DNA of 64,000 nucleotides from Branchipolynoe longqiensis (lineage: Eukaryota > Annelida > Polychaeta > Phyllodocida > Polynoidae). Shown here piece by piece: positions 42,600 through 53,400 of the stretch. The position numbers and the translations under genes are program-made. The notes beneath the pieces were generated by a model that saw only the letters and a list, made by a program, of their open reading frames with translations, ran no database searches and was not told where the DNA came from. Each line of letters begins with the position of its first letter. Within the stretch, counting starts at the first letter, position 1. The stretch is taken from contig CM059186.1 of NCBI GenBank assembly GCA_030323885.1, positions 21,304,998 to 21,368,997 of the forward strand. Reading direction: 5' to 3'.

Positions 42600-42790
42600 C
42601 ATCTGTAAATTTGAATGTAAACATATAAAAGTGATTAACACATCCCCCCCCCCTCATGAAACAAAGCTGACAAAATAAATAGCTCAAACATTTTGCTGTG
42701 AATATGGTTCTTGCTGCTGACATAGCACTAAGCTACCACCAGTCAAACAATCAATCAAATCAACCAATCAATCAATCAATCTCCCAGAAA
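42600..42790 (+). mobile_element. LINE 3' end with (AATC)n tail
   Basis: GTAAACATATAAAAGTGATT ... GCTGTGAATATGGTTCTTGC ... CAATCAATCAATCAATCTCC parallels the tails of the RNase H-bearing LINE copies. No coding part remains. Confidence 0.6.
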
Positions 42791-43109
42791 AAAAGCAGGA
42801 AAAAAAAGCTATGAATCTCAGATTTTGATGACCTTCATGGATACTCATCACTTAATTAGATTTTCTTTTTAAAAGTCAAATGCGATTTAATAGATGGGCC
42901 TTCTATAAGACCACCTCTCTCTACTTACCCTGACCTCTCAATAATTATATTATTGGGACACTTTACACACACAAAACCCCACTATGCTCAACTATATTTT
43001 TATATTGATGCACATGGTAAGTATTGATTTCTGCAAATTATATATCTATATTTATAATAAAGTATATTTAGCAGGGGGGCTTGTAAATATTGATTCCCAA
43101 AAGAATAGC

Positions 43110-43350
43110 TATGGCTTCTGTGCGTATATATATATATATATATGTATGATCATAATCGGGGTTTGAATTGCCACTGTTACAATCATTACAAGGATATATT
43201 AACGATAATAATAGTAATAATGTCAACCCTTCTAATATGACATTTATGTACACATAAGTACATATATATAAACATATATATGTACATATATATACATATA
43301 TGTTCATATATGTACATATATGTATGTATATGTATACATATATATATATA
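43110..43350 (+). repeat. TA/TGTA-rich tracts
   Basis: Several (TA)n and ATATGTACATATATAC stretches. A 60-bp block, CGGGGTTTGAATTGCCACTG to TTCTAATATGACAT, at 43157-43240 recurs at 45110-45200. Confidence 0.85.
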
Positions 43351-43358
43351 TATATGTA

Positions 43359-43555
43359 TAAAGTAAAACCTCTCTAACCGACCACCTCCACAGATCGACC
43401 ACTCCCCTATATCGATCGCTTTATTTGGGTCCCAAACGATCGCCCATACAATACCATCGTAATGATTTAAAAAAAAACTCTCTAAGCTGACCACCTCCCT
43501 AAATGGACCATTTAAAGTCAGTACCATAGTCAGTCGATTTAGAGAGGTTTTACTG
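43359..43555 (+). mobile_element. Tigger/pogo-like MITE (about 197 bp)
   Basis: GTAAAACCTCTCTAACCGAC at the left and GAGAGGTTTTACTG at the right, TA on both sides. Internal ACTCTCTAAGCTGACCACCT repeats the terminal theme. Confidence 0.75.
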
Positions 43556-43818
43556 TACATATATATATATATGTATATTTTATATACACATATAACAAAT
43601 ATATAATATATGCCAACCCATAGCATACGGGTCCTGAAATTATAGCATTCACCGCGCATGCCCTGTACAGAGAGTATACATACACGGTGTGTAGTACACG
43701 CATGCGCACTTCTCGAATTAGTGTTAATATTGAGATGAACAATAAGTTAACATGGTGGTCAGTGGTGAGATGGAAGCTGGTTATCTACAGAACAGAGTTT
43801 GTGCTTTGGGGACTTGTT

Positions 43819-43832
43819 GTTTCTATGGCAAC
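43819..43832. promoter_or_regulatory. RFX X-box-like motif
   Basis: GTTTCTATGGCAAC (inverse GTTGCCATAGAAAC) fits the palindromic RFX X-box found at ciliary gene promoters. It lies within an open segment 43687-43935 that I cannot assign to any protein. Confidence 0.3.
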
Positions 43833-44226
43833 TCCTGACCGGGTACTCTCTGCAGTAAGAACAGTAATGGCACTTATAGGAGAGACTGTGAGTGATCTGT
43901 TATTATATGGGGAATATGCTAGAAATGCACATTAGTTATATACATATGAGAGCACTTAATGGGTGTTTGATTAACACCGTCGACTGTACAAAAGACTATA
44001 AAGCAATAGGAGAAGAAAAAAAACCATGAAGAAACCCCCCCCCCCCCCCCCCTAAGAAAACAACAACTACCCAAACACTCCCTCGACAGTAACTGTGGAT
44101 ATGCTGTTGTGCTTGTGATTTTATCACACCAAATATGTTGGCTCATCGGACGCAGTTCATTTCAATGATGTAATATGTGTATGCATGGTAACCCTGCAAC
44201 GCCACCTGGTGGGTTATATTATAATA

Positions 44227-44365
44227 GCCCTGTCACACTACAATGTATCTCGCCGGCGTGCCGCCAATGTGCAAAATCACTTTTAATCATTGAGACAAGT
44301 CAAACTTTTTGGCATCAGCACAACGTATTGGTAGCATTCGGCCGACATTGTGGTAAAAGTTTGGC
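44227..44365 (+). mobile_element. Harbinger-like end fragment
   Basis: TAGCCCTGTCACACTACAAT is the TIR type of 5344-6042. The partner end is missing, and a SINE-1 tail (44371-44412) follows. A CTCF-type core GCCACCTGGTGG is at 44201-44212. Confidence 0.5.
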
Positions 44366-45189
44366 GCGCCGTCCTGATATGACCTTAGATGTTGCTAGGA
44401 CATAAAACAACAAAAAGCAAAAGTGCAGGGCCGGGTTGAACTTGAATCCAATTTCTCCCAATTGGGGCCTCGCGCCCAAGAGGGCCCTTCCACGCTCCGG
44501 TAATCTACTCTAGTCTTGTAAATCATTTCACTAAAATAGACATTGTCTGTGAACTTGGGGGACCCCCGCCAAAAATGTTCCTAATTGGACCCCGACCCTG
44601 TATGTGTATGTGTGTGTTGCGCCTATGCTGAGCCTATGCTGAGCATACACCCTCCAATCGAGTAGGCATATATTGTTATATATATATAATATGTGAAGTC
44701 AATGAAATCTAACATCTGAAAATAATGAAGTCTCTCACAGGAAACAGTAAATAGATTCTACACAACAGGGACCTACCGCTAAAATAGTATATTATTGGTA
44801 AACTAACACGTTTTGTACAAAGCACCTGGGACTATATAACAATGTAGACATTTTTGCACCATGTTTAAAAAAAATTGAAACAGTATTTGTTTGCACCACG
44901 GTCAAAGAACAATATAAGTTTTTTTCTGTTACATAATACCAATACTTCATCACCTCCATATATATATATATATATAGGTATTTTTGCACCATGATATTAG
45001 AATGATATTCTTTAATTGTCTTTATTAAAATAATAATACTTCATTTCATCTCCATCGCACTAACGAACACGGTAGATCTATGTATATAAAAAGTGATTAA
45101 GTGATGATAATCGGGGTTTGAATTACCACTGTTACATTCATTACAAGGATATAATAACAATAATAATAGTAATAACATCAACCCTTCTA

Positions 45190-45599
45190 ATATGACATAT
45201 ATGAACATATATATGTGTATATGTATTTATATATATCTATATATGTATATATATGCATATATATGTATATATGTACATATATATGTATATACACATGTAT
45301 ATATGCATATATATGTGTATATGTTATATATGTACATATTATGTTATATATGTACATATATGTATATATATGCATATATATGTATATATGTACATATATG
45401 TATATATATGCATATATATGTATATATATTTATATATATTTATCTATATGTATATATATGTATATATGTATATATGTGCATATAAATGTATATATGTGTA
45501 TTTATGTATATATATTATGTACACATGTGTATATGTATTTATATGTATTTATATGCATGCAAATGTATATAATATATATATATATGCATGTATATGTAT

Positions 45600-45637
<38 letters not shown>

Positions 45638-45665
45638 GTGTATATATGCATACATACACATACAC
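45190..45665 (+). repeat. TATATG/TGTATA microsatellite, about 470 bp
   Basis: Long degenerate ATATATGTATATATGCATAT. Tyrosine/isoleucine/cysteine-rich frames on both strands are artefacts. 44413-45189 before it contains nothing recognised. SINE-1 scrap at 45674-45729. Confidence 0.95.
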
Positions 45666-45746
45666 ACATATATGTTGGTTGGTTATTGGAGTGTTACGTC
45701 CTGGTAGCATCTAAGGTCATCTCAGGACCATGTATATGTAAAAATA

Positions 45747-45778
<32 letters not shown>

Positions 45779-45894
45779 AGCTCATGCACACACACATATA
45801 TACCCATATAAGCGCTATACACCCCCCCCCCCCCCCAATACCCCAAACAACAATAACACTAACAACAAACACACAAACACAAACACAAACACAA

Positions 45895-46005
45895 TACATT
45901 CTATCCCGCCCATCCATCCTGATTGGCCGCGCCGTGCCGCGTCGCGCCTGGATCACGTGACTGACTGCGCCTGCGCATGCGACTGCGCCTGGGCCTGCGC
46001 CCAAT
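45895..46005 (-). other. Probable start of Wnt7 3' UTR
   Basis: GC-rich sequence directly downstream of the Wnt7 stop, containing imperfect GACTGCGCCTGCGCATGC repeats. It ends at a poly-C/CA tract (45820-45894). No canonical poly-A signal is obvious. Confidence 0.5.
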
Positions 46006-46488
46006 TCATTTACAGGTGTGCTCCTCGGTGCGTTCCGTGCACTGCTGGCACGTGACCCGGCAGCACCAATGAAACTTGCAGTTGCACTGCCATGTCCGGT
46101 CGTACTGGTGCGTGTTGTAGCCGCGTCCGCAGCACATGAGCTCGCACCGGTCGGGGCCGGCGCCGTTCCGGCTACACCGCCGGCCCACCGTGCCCAGAAC
46201 GCCCATGTCCGGGTCGTGATCACAGTAGTTGGGAGAGCGGTGAATGTACACAAGGTCCTTGCGCCTCGGCTTCTTGTTCGGCTGCTTGGAGCGCTTCAGC
46301 GTGAGGAAGATTGGCTTCCAAGCCCGCCGGCCCTTTATCGACACTACGCGCTTGGCGCGGGTGTAGCGTTCCATGAGCGAGTCGCCGATGACCCGGAAGT
46401 TGGGGAGCGTCGTCCAGCAGGTTTTGGTCGTGCAGGAGCCTGAGACGCCGTGGCACTTGCACTGCTTGTTCAGGTTGTCCTTGACGAT
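46006..46488 (-). CDS. Wnt7: Wnt7 terminal coding exon
   Basis: Wnt7 is a secreted, lipid-modified ligand for Frizzled/LRP signalling in development. On the minus strand an acceptor (CACCACTTGCAG|ATC) opens 160 codons to TGA at 46006-46008. The start IVKDNLNKQCKCHGVSGSCT carries the conserved CHGVSGSC palmitoleoylation serine. Then come TKTCWTTLPNFRVIG, DLVYIHRSPNYCDHD and RRCSRNGAGPDRCELMCCGR. The end is GYNTHQYDRTWQCNCKFHWC C and a terminal ERTEEHTCK. YNTHQY-x-x-x-WQCNCKFHWCC is diagnostic of Wnt7 as against Wnt2, 5 or 11. The phase 0 entry matches the last intron of vertebrate Wnt7. Codon third positions are strikingly G/C-rich relative to the surroundings. Upstream exons would be at higher coordinates; I did not find them to 64000. 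Confidence 0.93.
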   Translation of the reverse strand: MVKDNLNKQCKCHGVSGSCTTKTCWTTLPNFRVIGDSLMERYTRAKRVVSIKGRRAWKPIFLTLKRSKQPNKKPRRKDLVYIHRSPNYCDHDPDMGVLGTVGRRCSRNGAGPDRCELMCCGRGYNTHQYDRTWQCNCKFHWCCRVTCQQCTERTEEHTCK

Positions 46489-46582
46489 CTGCAAGTGGTG
46501 GGTTGAGGAGAAATAAAAAAATAATTAGGATTGAAGGATTATTTTATTGTTAGGTTTCAGGATGCCACTGTTCATATGCAAC

Positions 46583-47215
46583 TTTGATTAATTAATGTAA
46601 CAAAACAAAGGAATATTATAACAATTAATTTAATATTTTTATCTCGGGAAAAAAGACAGAAACTCAAAACCATCGGTCTATGGAACTTTAATCAACTAAT
46701 GTACAAAAACAAAGGAGGATTATAACAATTAATTTAATATATTTATCTCGAGAAAAAAAAGACAGAAATTCAAAACCATCGGACTAAGGAACCTTACTCA
46801 ACTAATGTACAAAAACAAAGGAGGATTATAACAATTAATTTAATATATTTATCTCGGGAAAAAAGACAGAAACTCAAACCCATCGGACTATGGAACCTTA
46901 ATCAACTAATGTACAAAAACAAAGGAAGATTATAACAATTAATCTAATATGTTTATCTCAGGGAAAAAGACAGAAATTCAAAACCATCAGACTATGGAAC
47001 CTTAATCAACGAATGTACAAAAACAAAGGAAGATCATAGGAATTAATTTAATATATTTATCTCAGGAAAAAATGACAGAAATTCAAAACCATCGGACTAT
47101 GGAACCTTAATCAACTAATGTACAAAAACAAAGGAAGATCATAGAAATTAATTTAATATATTTATCTCAGGAAAATATGACGGAATTTCAAAACCATCGG
47201 ACTATGCAACTTTAA
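46583..47215 (+). repeat. Six tandem copies of a MITE A terminus
   Basis: About 105-bp units: AATCAACTAATGTACAAAAA ... TTATCTCGGGAAAAAAGACA ... CCATCGGACTATGGAACC. Unit starts are near 46583, 46690, 46796, 46900, 47004 and 47109. Each unit contains the family A TIR core CATCGGACTATG. The last unit grades into the normal end ATGCAACTTTAA. The array lies in the Wnt7 intron, just upstream of the terminal exon. Confidence 0.9.
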
Positions 47216-47347
47216 ATAGGAAAAGTGGCTCTTCACTTTCTTTAGCTTTTCACTGTAAGTCTGCCTGACAGTAGATACCAATTTAAGATGAATCATGTAA
47301 TACAGGTATTTCTAGTTCCCATTTATTTGTTTGTTTTTGTACATTAG

Positions 47348-47641
47348 TTAAAGCTGCATAGTCGGATGAAGCATCACATTTTCTAAGCCAAAACATGTAA
47401 TTCTACATATCAAACTTAGATACTGATGAACTTATTAAGCATTGTGTTGGCACATAGGACATTCTGAGGCAATTGAATCAAAGCCTGTTACTTCATAAGC
47501 CTATGGTATCAGAGTTTTGGCATGCATGCCACAATTAATTTTGCTTGGTTGCACTTCAAATATCCCAAAAGTTAGCCAATAAAAATAAATATAATTCAAA
47601 CAACAGTAAGGTAGAATATAATAATCAATTTATTATATCGA
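47348..47641 (-). mobile_element. MITE family A, right end lost
   Basis: TTAAAGCTGCATAGTCGGAT through ATAATAATCAATTTATTATA. A SINE-1 (47646-47835, minus) follows directly. Confidence 0.75.
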
Positions 47642-47852
47642 TTGCTATGCTTGTTTCTTGGGGTTTTACATCCTAACCACATCTATATCAGGGTTAGTAC
47701 TGTCTTGTGTGACAGTGCACACGCATGGCGACCAGGCCACTGGCACCATAACCCGACATCCCACTCAGTCACATTATTCTGGCACTGAGCAGAATGGCGA
47801 GCCATTTTATTGATGCCAAACGCCAGGCTAGACCAACTGGGCCGATGTATGC

Positions 47853-48318
47853 ATGGGCGTAATCGATTAATCGACTCTGGTCACCCGAGCCACTTTTTGG
47901 TGCATGCGTACATCCTGCAGACTCGGGTCGAATAATCAAATACGCTTCTCCACGCTCGGGGTGACAAAAATGGTGGCCCTTTTATTTGTTTTTAATAGCC
48001 GATATAATTACAGCAAAATATGATTTAAATATTTTTATGATGGTATAGTTTAGTGATATTTCCATTTCATTAATCTACATTATTACCATAAAAAAAAAAT
48101 GTATAACTGGTACCGGTGGCTGTTATCCTGTAGGACGGTACCAGCGCAAATGTGACGTCATCGCTCCTTGCAAACCCCAGCCAAGAGGTGGGTTACTGGG
48201 GTCGAGTTCTTTTGCACACGGAACGTGTATTTGTCGACTCCACTCACGGTGTTCTATGTGAAATTCTGACGACTCGGGTGACTCGAGTCGCCCGGGTCAT
48301 GTTAATCGATTACGGCCC
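47853..48318 (+). mobile_element. TIR element, about 466 bp, class unclear
   Basis: Left end GGGCGTAATCGATTAATCGA and right end TGTTAATCGATTACGGCC. Inner CTCGGGTGAC / GTCACCCGAG words pair. CAT flanks both sides. An open stretch inside shows no transposase similarity. SINE-1 head scrap at 48515-48612. Confidence 0.55.
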
Positions 48319-48721
48319 ATGTGACTGTGAGAGGTGGGGGATGAGCGACTCCCGCTGCTGAGCAACCCATCGGCGCCCAGCTCATATAACCTCTCCGCCA
48401 GCACCGCCCAGCACACAAGCTTGGGGGTTGGGGTTCCAATCCAATATGCAAAATATATACTAAAAGATTCCATTATAATAATATTTGTATAAATGCTTTA
48501 TACTACACATAAGTTTTGTAAGTCACTGGTTTCACTCTATCGGGGTTCGAACCTATGACGTCCTGCTCAGTATTCCAGCCACCGGTCTTAACTATTCGGC
48601 CATCTGATTTTCATAGACCAGATGGGTGTCACGGTTATTGTCTGTCCGTGTGTTGGGATAATAATAGTTCAATTGATGAATGGTATCTTCACACTGAACC
48701 AACCAGTTGTAAAATATTACA

Positions 48722-48866
48722 TTACAGGTCATGGTGCTAGTGGCCTGGTCTCCCATTGGGGCAGCACTATAAATTCGTCATGACTGCGCACTGTCACAAG
48801 TCGGTACCCATCCTGCTATTGCCATAGATGTTGCCAGGGCGCAAAACTCCAACAACCAACCCACCA
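48722..48866 (+). mobile_element. SINE-1 3' part
   Basis: CAGGTCATGGTGCTAGTGGC to AACTCCAACAACCAACCCACC, running into a TA/CA tract. Confidence 0.8.
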
Positions 48867-48895
48867 TATATATACATATATGCACATATACATAT

Positions 48896-49110
48896 ATTTA
48901 AAATTTGACCATCCGAGCAGGTCTGAAGGCGGTCGTGACCAGACGAGGTTGTTATCAGGGTGGCTCGGAGCCACACACAGGTGGCGCCATAGTGGCAGAA
49001 GCTGGAATTAACTCTTATCATGGTAGGAAAGTAGGTAATAACTAATATATAGGAGAGAACTGATAAGTGGTAGTGTCCTTGTTTATATTCCCATAAGAGA
49101 TTATAGACTA
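48896..49110 (+). repeat. Dispersed repeat D, copy 2
   Basis: TATTTAAAATTTGACCATCC to TGTTTATATTCCCATAAGAG, the counterpart of 32310-32530. Confidence 0.75.
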
Positions 49111-49130
49111 CACATGCACACACACATATG

Positions 49131-49386
49131 AGCCTGTCTCAAAAGGTGATAACTATATATTTTTTGTCCATTGTAACGATTGACACAAAACAGCACAGAA
49201 ACAGTTACATTGAAAACACAAGGACATTTTGTTCAAATCAATATGTATTCTATTGGGATTATGAAACACCGTGTAAAAAACAAATCAGTTTATCCTGAGC
49301 AAATGCATAAGCAGATAGTATGTTGATCGTTACAATGGACAAAGTTTTGTTCTATATTGCTTAGCGCCTTTTGAGACAGTCTCATA

Positions 49387-49387
<1 letters not shown>
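49131..49387 (-). mobile_element. MITE family C, copy 3
   Basis: ATGAGCCTGTCTCAAAAGGT to CCTTTTGAGACAGTCTCAT, with TATA on both sides. Followed by TA microsatellite (49388-49438). Confidence 0.85.
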
Positions 49388-49438
<51 letters not shown>

Positions 49439-49440
<2 letters not shown>

Positions 49441-49830
49441 CACACTACCTTGGGTGTGTGTGTGGTCGGGTGGGCCTGGGGGCTGGGACCGATCTATCAA
49501 CAATCAACAATCAGAGTCCTAAGTTAAATGACCCAACGAAAAAAAACACCCAAAAAACCACTTTATACCAGTCGCGCTTCCTCCTTAGTTAATTGTGTAC
49601 TCTACCATTTAGTTACACCCACGACATCTTTGAACAGTGGGCGTGAATGATAGTGTTGAACGTCCGTGGTTAGGCAAGATGGCGGTGGTGGCGCCAGTGG
49701 TCACATGGGAGGGGGGGTACTCCGCACCAAATGATACAACAGATTGTGGTGAATAGAATAGTAATCATAATAATAACTCCCTTTCGCGGCTCTATACTCG
49801 GATAATGCTTATACATCATATATCTATATC

Positions 49831-49880
<50 letters not shown>

Positions 49881-50226
49881 AAGTTAGGCTACTCTCATAT
49901 AAAAAAATGCCACAACAAAAGTATGGGTTGATCACTTTAATGCCAGATCTTGGCTAGCATAATGCCTAGCCGGTTATAAATTTGAAATCCCGGCGCGGAA
50001 TAGCCGAGTGGAAGTTCGCGAAGCACCAACATGTGGTGGTGCTGCAGTAGCACAGCCCAGGATCGAATAAGTCGGGCAATGATTGGTCGATATACATATT
50101 AATCGCAATTAAATAGCAACAATATTACTGCATAATAATAATCCGAATAACAATAATCATAGAGTCATTCCACCTTTTTATATAATGATAATAAATTATC
50201 CTGTCTATATATATACATATATATAC

Positions 50227-50273
<47 letters not shown>

Positions 50274-50394
50274 CTTGTATTTTCTTTAAAAAAACACCCA
50301 TAATTAAAAGAACATGATACGCACAATGCAAAAAGGCTGCTATGCTACATTCACTTTAGAAGGGTTAAGGGTTAAGGTTGTGGTGTTCTCTGTG
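49439..50394. other. TA tracts and unassigned sequence
   Basis: Contains TA/TATG tracts at 49805-49880 and 50200-50270, a GGCAAGATGGCGG (YY1-type) word at 49675-49687, and a tRNA-like A-box scrap (GAATAGCCGAGTGG) near 49996. No gene seen. Confidence 0.5.
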
Positions 50395-50690
50395 GCGGAG
50401 TGGTTAGAGTGTCTGACTTTTTTCTAGGTCGGACTCCTAGTTCAGTGGTTCGATTCCCTCTGCCCCCACCTCTGCCTATTTGGATTTCCACCGCTGTGTA
50501 TAACTTACAGCGTCATCAAAGGCCAGTTGCTCTCATACCATGTCTATGTGGTGTGGGAGGTTAAAAATCCCTTGGGTCGGTAAAAGTGTAGGCTCGGGCT
50601 TTCTATCGACAAACTGCTTATGGTGAAAACAACCCTATTCAGGCTTATCCATGACAGGCAGTATAAATCTTCAACAACAAAAAGGTGTTC
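50395..50690 (+). mobile_element. SINE-C copy 3
   Basis: GGCGGAGTGGTTAGAGTGTC to CAGGCAGTATAAATCTTCAA. It lacks about 9 bp in the variable-arm region compared with the other copies. Confidence 0.85.
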
Positions 50691-50776
50691 ATTGTGATTC
50701 CGCCCAGCCTCGTGCGTGTAAAAGGAAGGTAATAATGAGGGCCTTAATCCCGGCTGGCTAATTACACCGATTACAG

Positions 50777-50895
50777 GGTGAGGTACAACAAGGACCCCCA
50801 CATAATGGATGCATATGACATGAACAATGCGTGTGAGCTATTCTCTCCGACATGGAAACGGAGCAGGAGTTATCTGTACAATTCTAATGTCAAGG
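50777..50895 (+). other. Possible exon, unassigned (weak)
   Basis: Acceptor-like CGATTACAG followed by an open frame RYNKDPHIMDAYDMNNACEL then FSPTWKRSRSYLYNSNVK to a donor-like AAGG|GTAACA. Charged, non-repetitive and protein-like, but I recognise no family and no partner exon. Confidence 0.22.
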
Positions 50896-50961
50896 GTAAC
50901 ACTGGTGCGTCTAGTGTTCGGCATACACTTGCAGGATATCAGAACGCATTTATATATACAG

Positions 50962-51685
50962 GGTGACTCAAAACTCACTATCTATCTATTTCGGTGACAT
51001 GGGGGGCATTCGACTGGGCCTCTCTATGCGAATATCAAAATATTTCCTTCCAAATTCCTATTCGACTGGGACCGGAAGTGGGTTTATATACGTATAATTC
51101 AGATGTGTGTTGTGGCTCCATCCGATCCATCCGTAAATCTTGCGGATAGAAAGGGCCCAGTCGAATGCCTCCATTGGATGTTTTTAAAAATATATATATA
51201 TTTTTTTTATCAAATGCTATGCTGTTGTAAAGATATGTATCTTCAGTGCAAATTTGTGTATTTACTAAACGGTAATTGGGTAATGTCAAATTTTGTGTAA
51301 TTGTTAGATTTTCCATTTCAGGTCCATATCATTATCACTGATGATGATTGTGGAAGGACAATCATTTGTGGTAGCATGCAAGGTAAAACAAGGCTTGAAA
51401 TGTGAGAAAATTTGAGATAATTTTGAAAGGAAGCTTCATCGGAAAGGTCCAACAGACAAGTCTATTTGTGATTTGTTAACAAAATTTCAGAAAACTGGAT
51501 CTGTGTTGATGACAGCAGAACTGGATGCTTTAAGCTCTCTAGAGACACTGACAACTGACTGCCACGTGGAGCATTAATTCTTTGCTGCATATACTTTGAA
51601 ATAAATATATTTTTCATGTCTTGAACCAGTTTTTCGCAATCCCAATTATTTGTCAAAATAGATAGTGACTTTTGAGACAACCTGC

Positions 51686-51688
<3 letters not shown>
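50962..51688 (+). mobile_element. Degenerate mariner-like element
   Basis: TIRs CAGGGTGACTCAAAACTCAC and GTGACTTTTGAGACAACCTG with TA-type flanks. At 51427-51516 a frame reads FERKLHRKGPTDKSICDLLT then KFQKTGSVL. This resembles the helix-turn-helix N-terminus (PT-x-x-I-x-x-x-x-x-KF-x-x-TGSV) of mariner-related transposases. The catalytic domain is lost. A smaller MITE is nested at 51003-51172. Confidence 0.6.
51003..51172 (+). mobile_element. 170-bp MITE nested in the mariner-like element
   Basis: GGGGCATTCGACTGGGCC at the left and GGCCCAGTCGAATGCCTCC at the right. The interior contains ACTGGGACCGGAAGTGGG. Confidence 0.75.
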
Positions 51689-51689
<1 letters not shown>

Positions 51690-51719
<30 letters not shown>

Positions 51720-51760
51720 GCATATATATATATATGCATATATATATATATGCATATATA

Positions 51761-51798
<38 letters not shown>

Positions 51799-51800
51799 TA
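51690..51800 (+). repeat. (TA)n/TATGCA microsatellite
   Basis: ATATATGCATATATATATAT. 51801-52037 has nothing recognised. Confidence 0.95.
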
Positions 51801-52037
51801 GTGATAAACCCCTTTATCGCGGGTAATAAACTCTATAGTTGCATTGACAGTATACGTATCGGCTGATATGTATCAGAGCAGTTAATTACAGAATTGTCAG
51901 CGCCTAACATAATGGATTACTCATAAATGTTTATCAGCAGCAATGCAATAAGATATCACTAGGGTAACACAACTAACTACATTAATATTTTATGATATAA
52001 GTTGTCTCATGGCATTTAATGTTAATTTATAAAAAAA

Positions 52038-52290
52038 AGTTTTATGTCCTGGCAACATGTACGGTCAAATCAGGACGAGTACCGACTTGTGACAGTGCAC
52101 AATCATGGCGACTTTATAGTGCTGCTCCACTGGGAGAGCAGGCTGCATGCACCATGACCCGATATCCCACTCATACACAGTGCCAGGCTACCTAGCGACA
52201 CGTATCAAGTTTGTAAGTAATTGGTTTGACTTGACCGGGAATCGAACTCCCGACCTTCAGTGTGGGAAGCCTGGTACGGAGGCCATAATG
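52038..52290 (-). mobile_element. SINE-1 copy
   Basis: TTTATGTCCTGGCAACATGT through CGGGAATCGAACTCCCGACC, with an internal deletion between ATCCCACTCA and CAGTGCCAGG. Confidence 0.8.
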
Positions 52291-52544
52291 TCCGTTCATT
52301 GCATTTAATATGTGTGAAACGGTTATCTACGGTATCCATTTTAGGTTCATGTTAAGTTTCAATGTAGGTCATGGATTAGGCAGTCAGCGCATTGACAGAT
52401 TACATGTGATCATCTCTAGCTGGCAATATGAATGGAACAATGTGAGAGCAAACAAAGTTTGTCCTGTGAAGCTAGTTTTGGGAGATTGGCAGTCCTCGTA
52501 CAAACGGTCGAGACAAGATGAGACAGGACAAATTATCCTTTGTC

Positions 52545-52875
52545 GCTCCCGAATGTAGCTCAGACAGTAGTGTCCACCTGTGAAGGTGTGGGTCATCGAT
52601 CGATCCTGCTCAGTGGACCCATTTGCAGTTTGAGCTATTTTCCATTCCAACCAGTGGTCCACAACTGGTTCATCAAAGGCTGTGGTTTTGTGCTGTCCTG
52701 TCTGTGGGAAAGTGCATATAAAAGACCCCTTGCTGCTTATCGGAATGAGTAGCCTATGTGGTGGCATCGGGTTTCCCCTAAATAAATATGTCAGAATGAC
52801 CATATGATTGATGTCCAATAGCTGATGATAAAAATCAATGTGCTCTAGAGGCGTCATTAAATAAAACAAACTTTC
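52545..52875 (+). mobile_element. SINE-V full copy
   Basis: Head TAGCTCAGACAGTAGTGTCC, middle GAAAGTGCATATAAAAGACC and GCATCGGGTTTCCCCTAAAT, tail TAGAGGCGTCATTAAATAAA. Same family as 8798-9122. 52876-53214 has nothing recognised. Confidence 0.8.
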
Positions 52876-53214
52876 CTTTGTCGCTCCCATATTGGAAATA
52901 CTTTCTTGACACATAGTTTTATTTTGGCTGGGGACTGCCGTGATAACTGCCAATGCATACTGACTGTGTCAAATTTTGTTGAGATGTCCTCACCTACAGC
53001 TGGAAATTAGGGTATGTTGAAGTCATTCCTACTCCATCCACAACTCAAGATTCAACTTTTGAGGCAAACTGATTTTCACCAAAAATTCCTTCACCATTTT
53101 TAACTTGGACAAGCTTTTTAATGTTCCTTATATGTCACATAGACCATTTGTGATTTTACGACAGTTGTAGCCTACTTTGGCATACATTTCTGTGCTCTAT
53201 TTTACCTGTTTTAA

Positions 53215-53335
53215 ATGTACTATTTTAATCCATTATGTTTAACCACTATGTGACTCCCCCACCCCCCGCCATCCACCAATAGCCGATGTTTACTTTTTGT
53301 GCTGGGGAGTCACTAAACAAACAAACAAACAAAAA
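53215..53335 (+). mobile_element. LINE 3' tail with (AAAC)n
   Basis: CACTATGTGACTCCCCCACC ... CTTTTTGTGCTGGGGAGTCA then ACAAACAAACAAACAAA. Confidence 0.6.
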
Positions 53336-53400
53336 TCTCAGAAAAGGCTGGAGTTTGATGAAGTCTGAACCGCGATTTGCTTCTGAGTTTCCAATAGAAG

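Noticed and set aside
46018..46443. A 141-codon plus-strand frame opposite Wnt7.
   Set aside because: Antisense shadow of the GC-rich Wnt7 exon.
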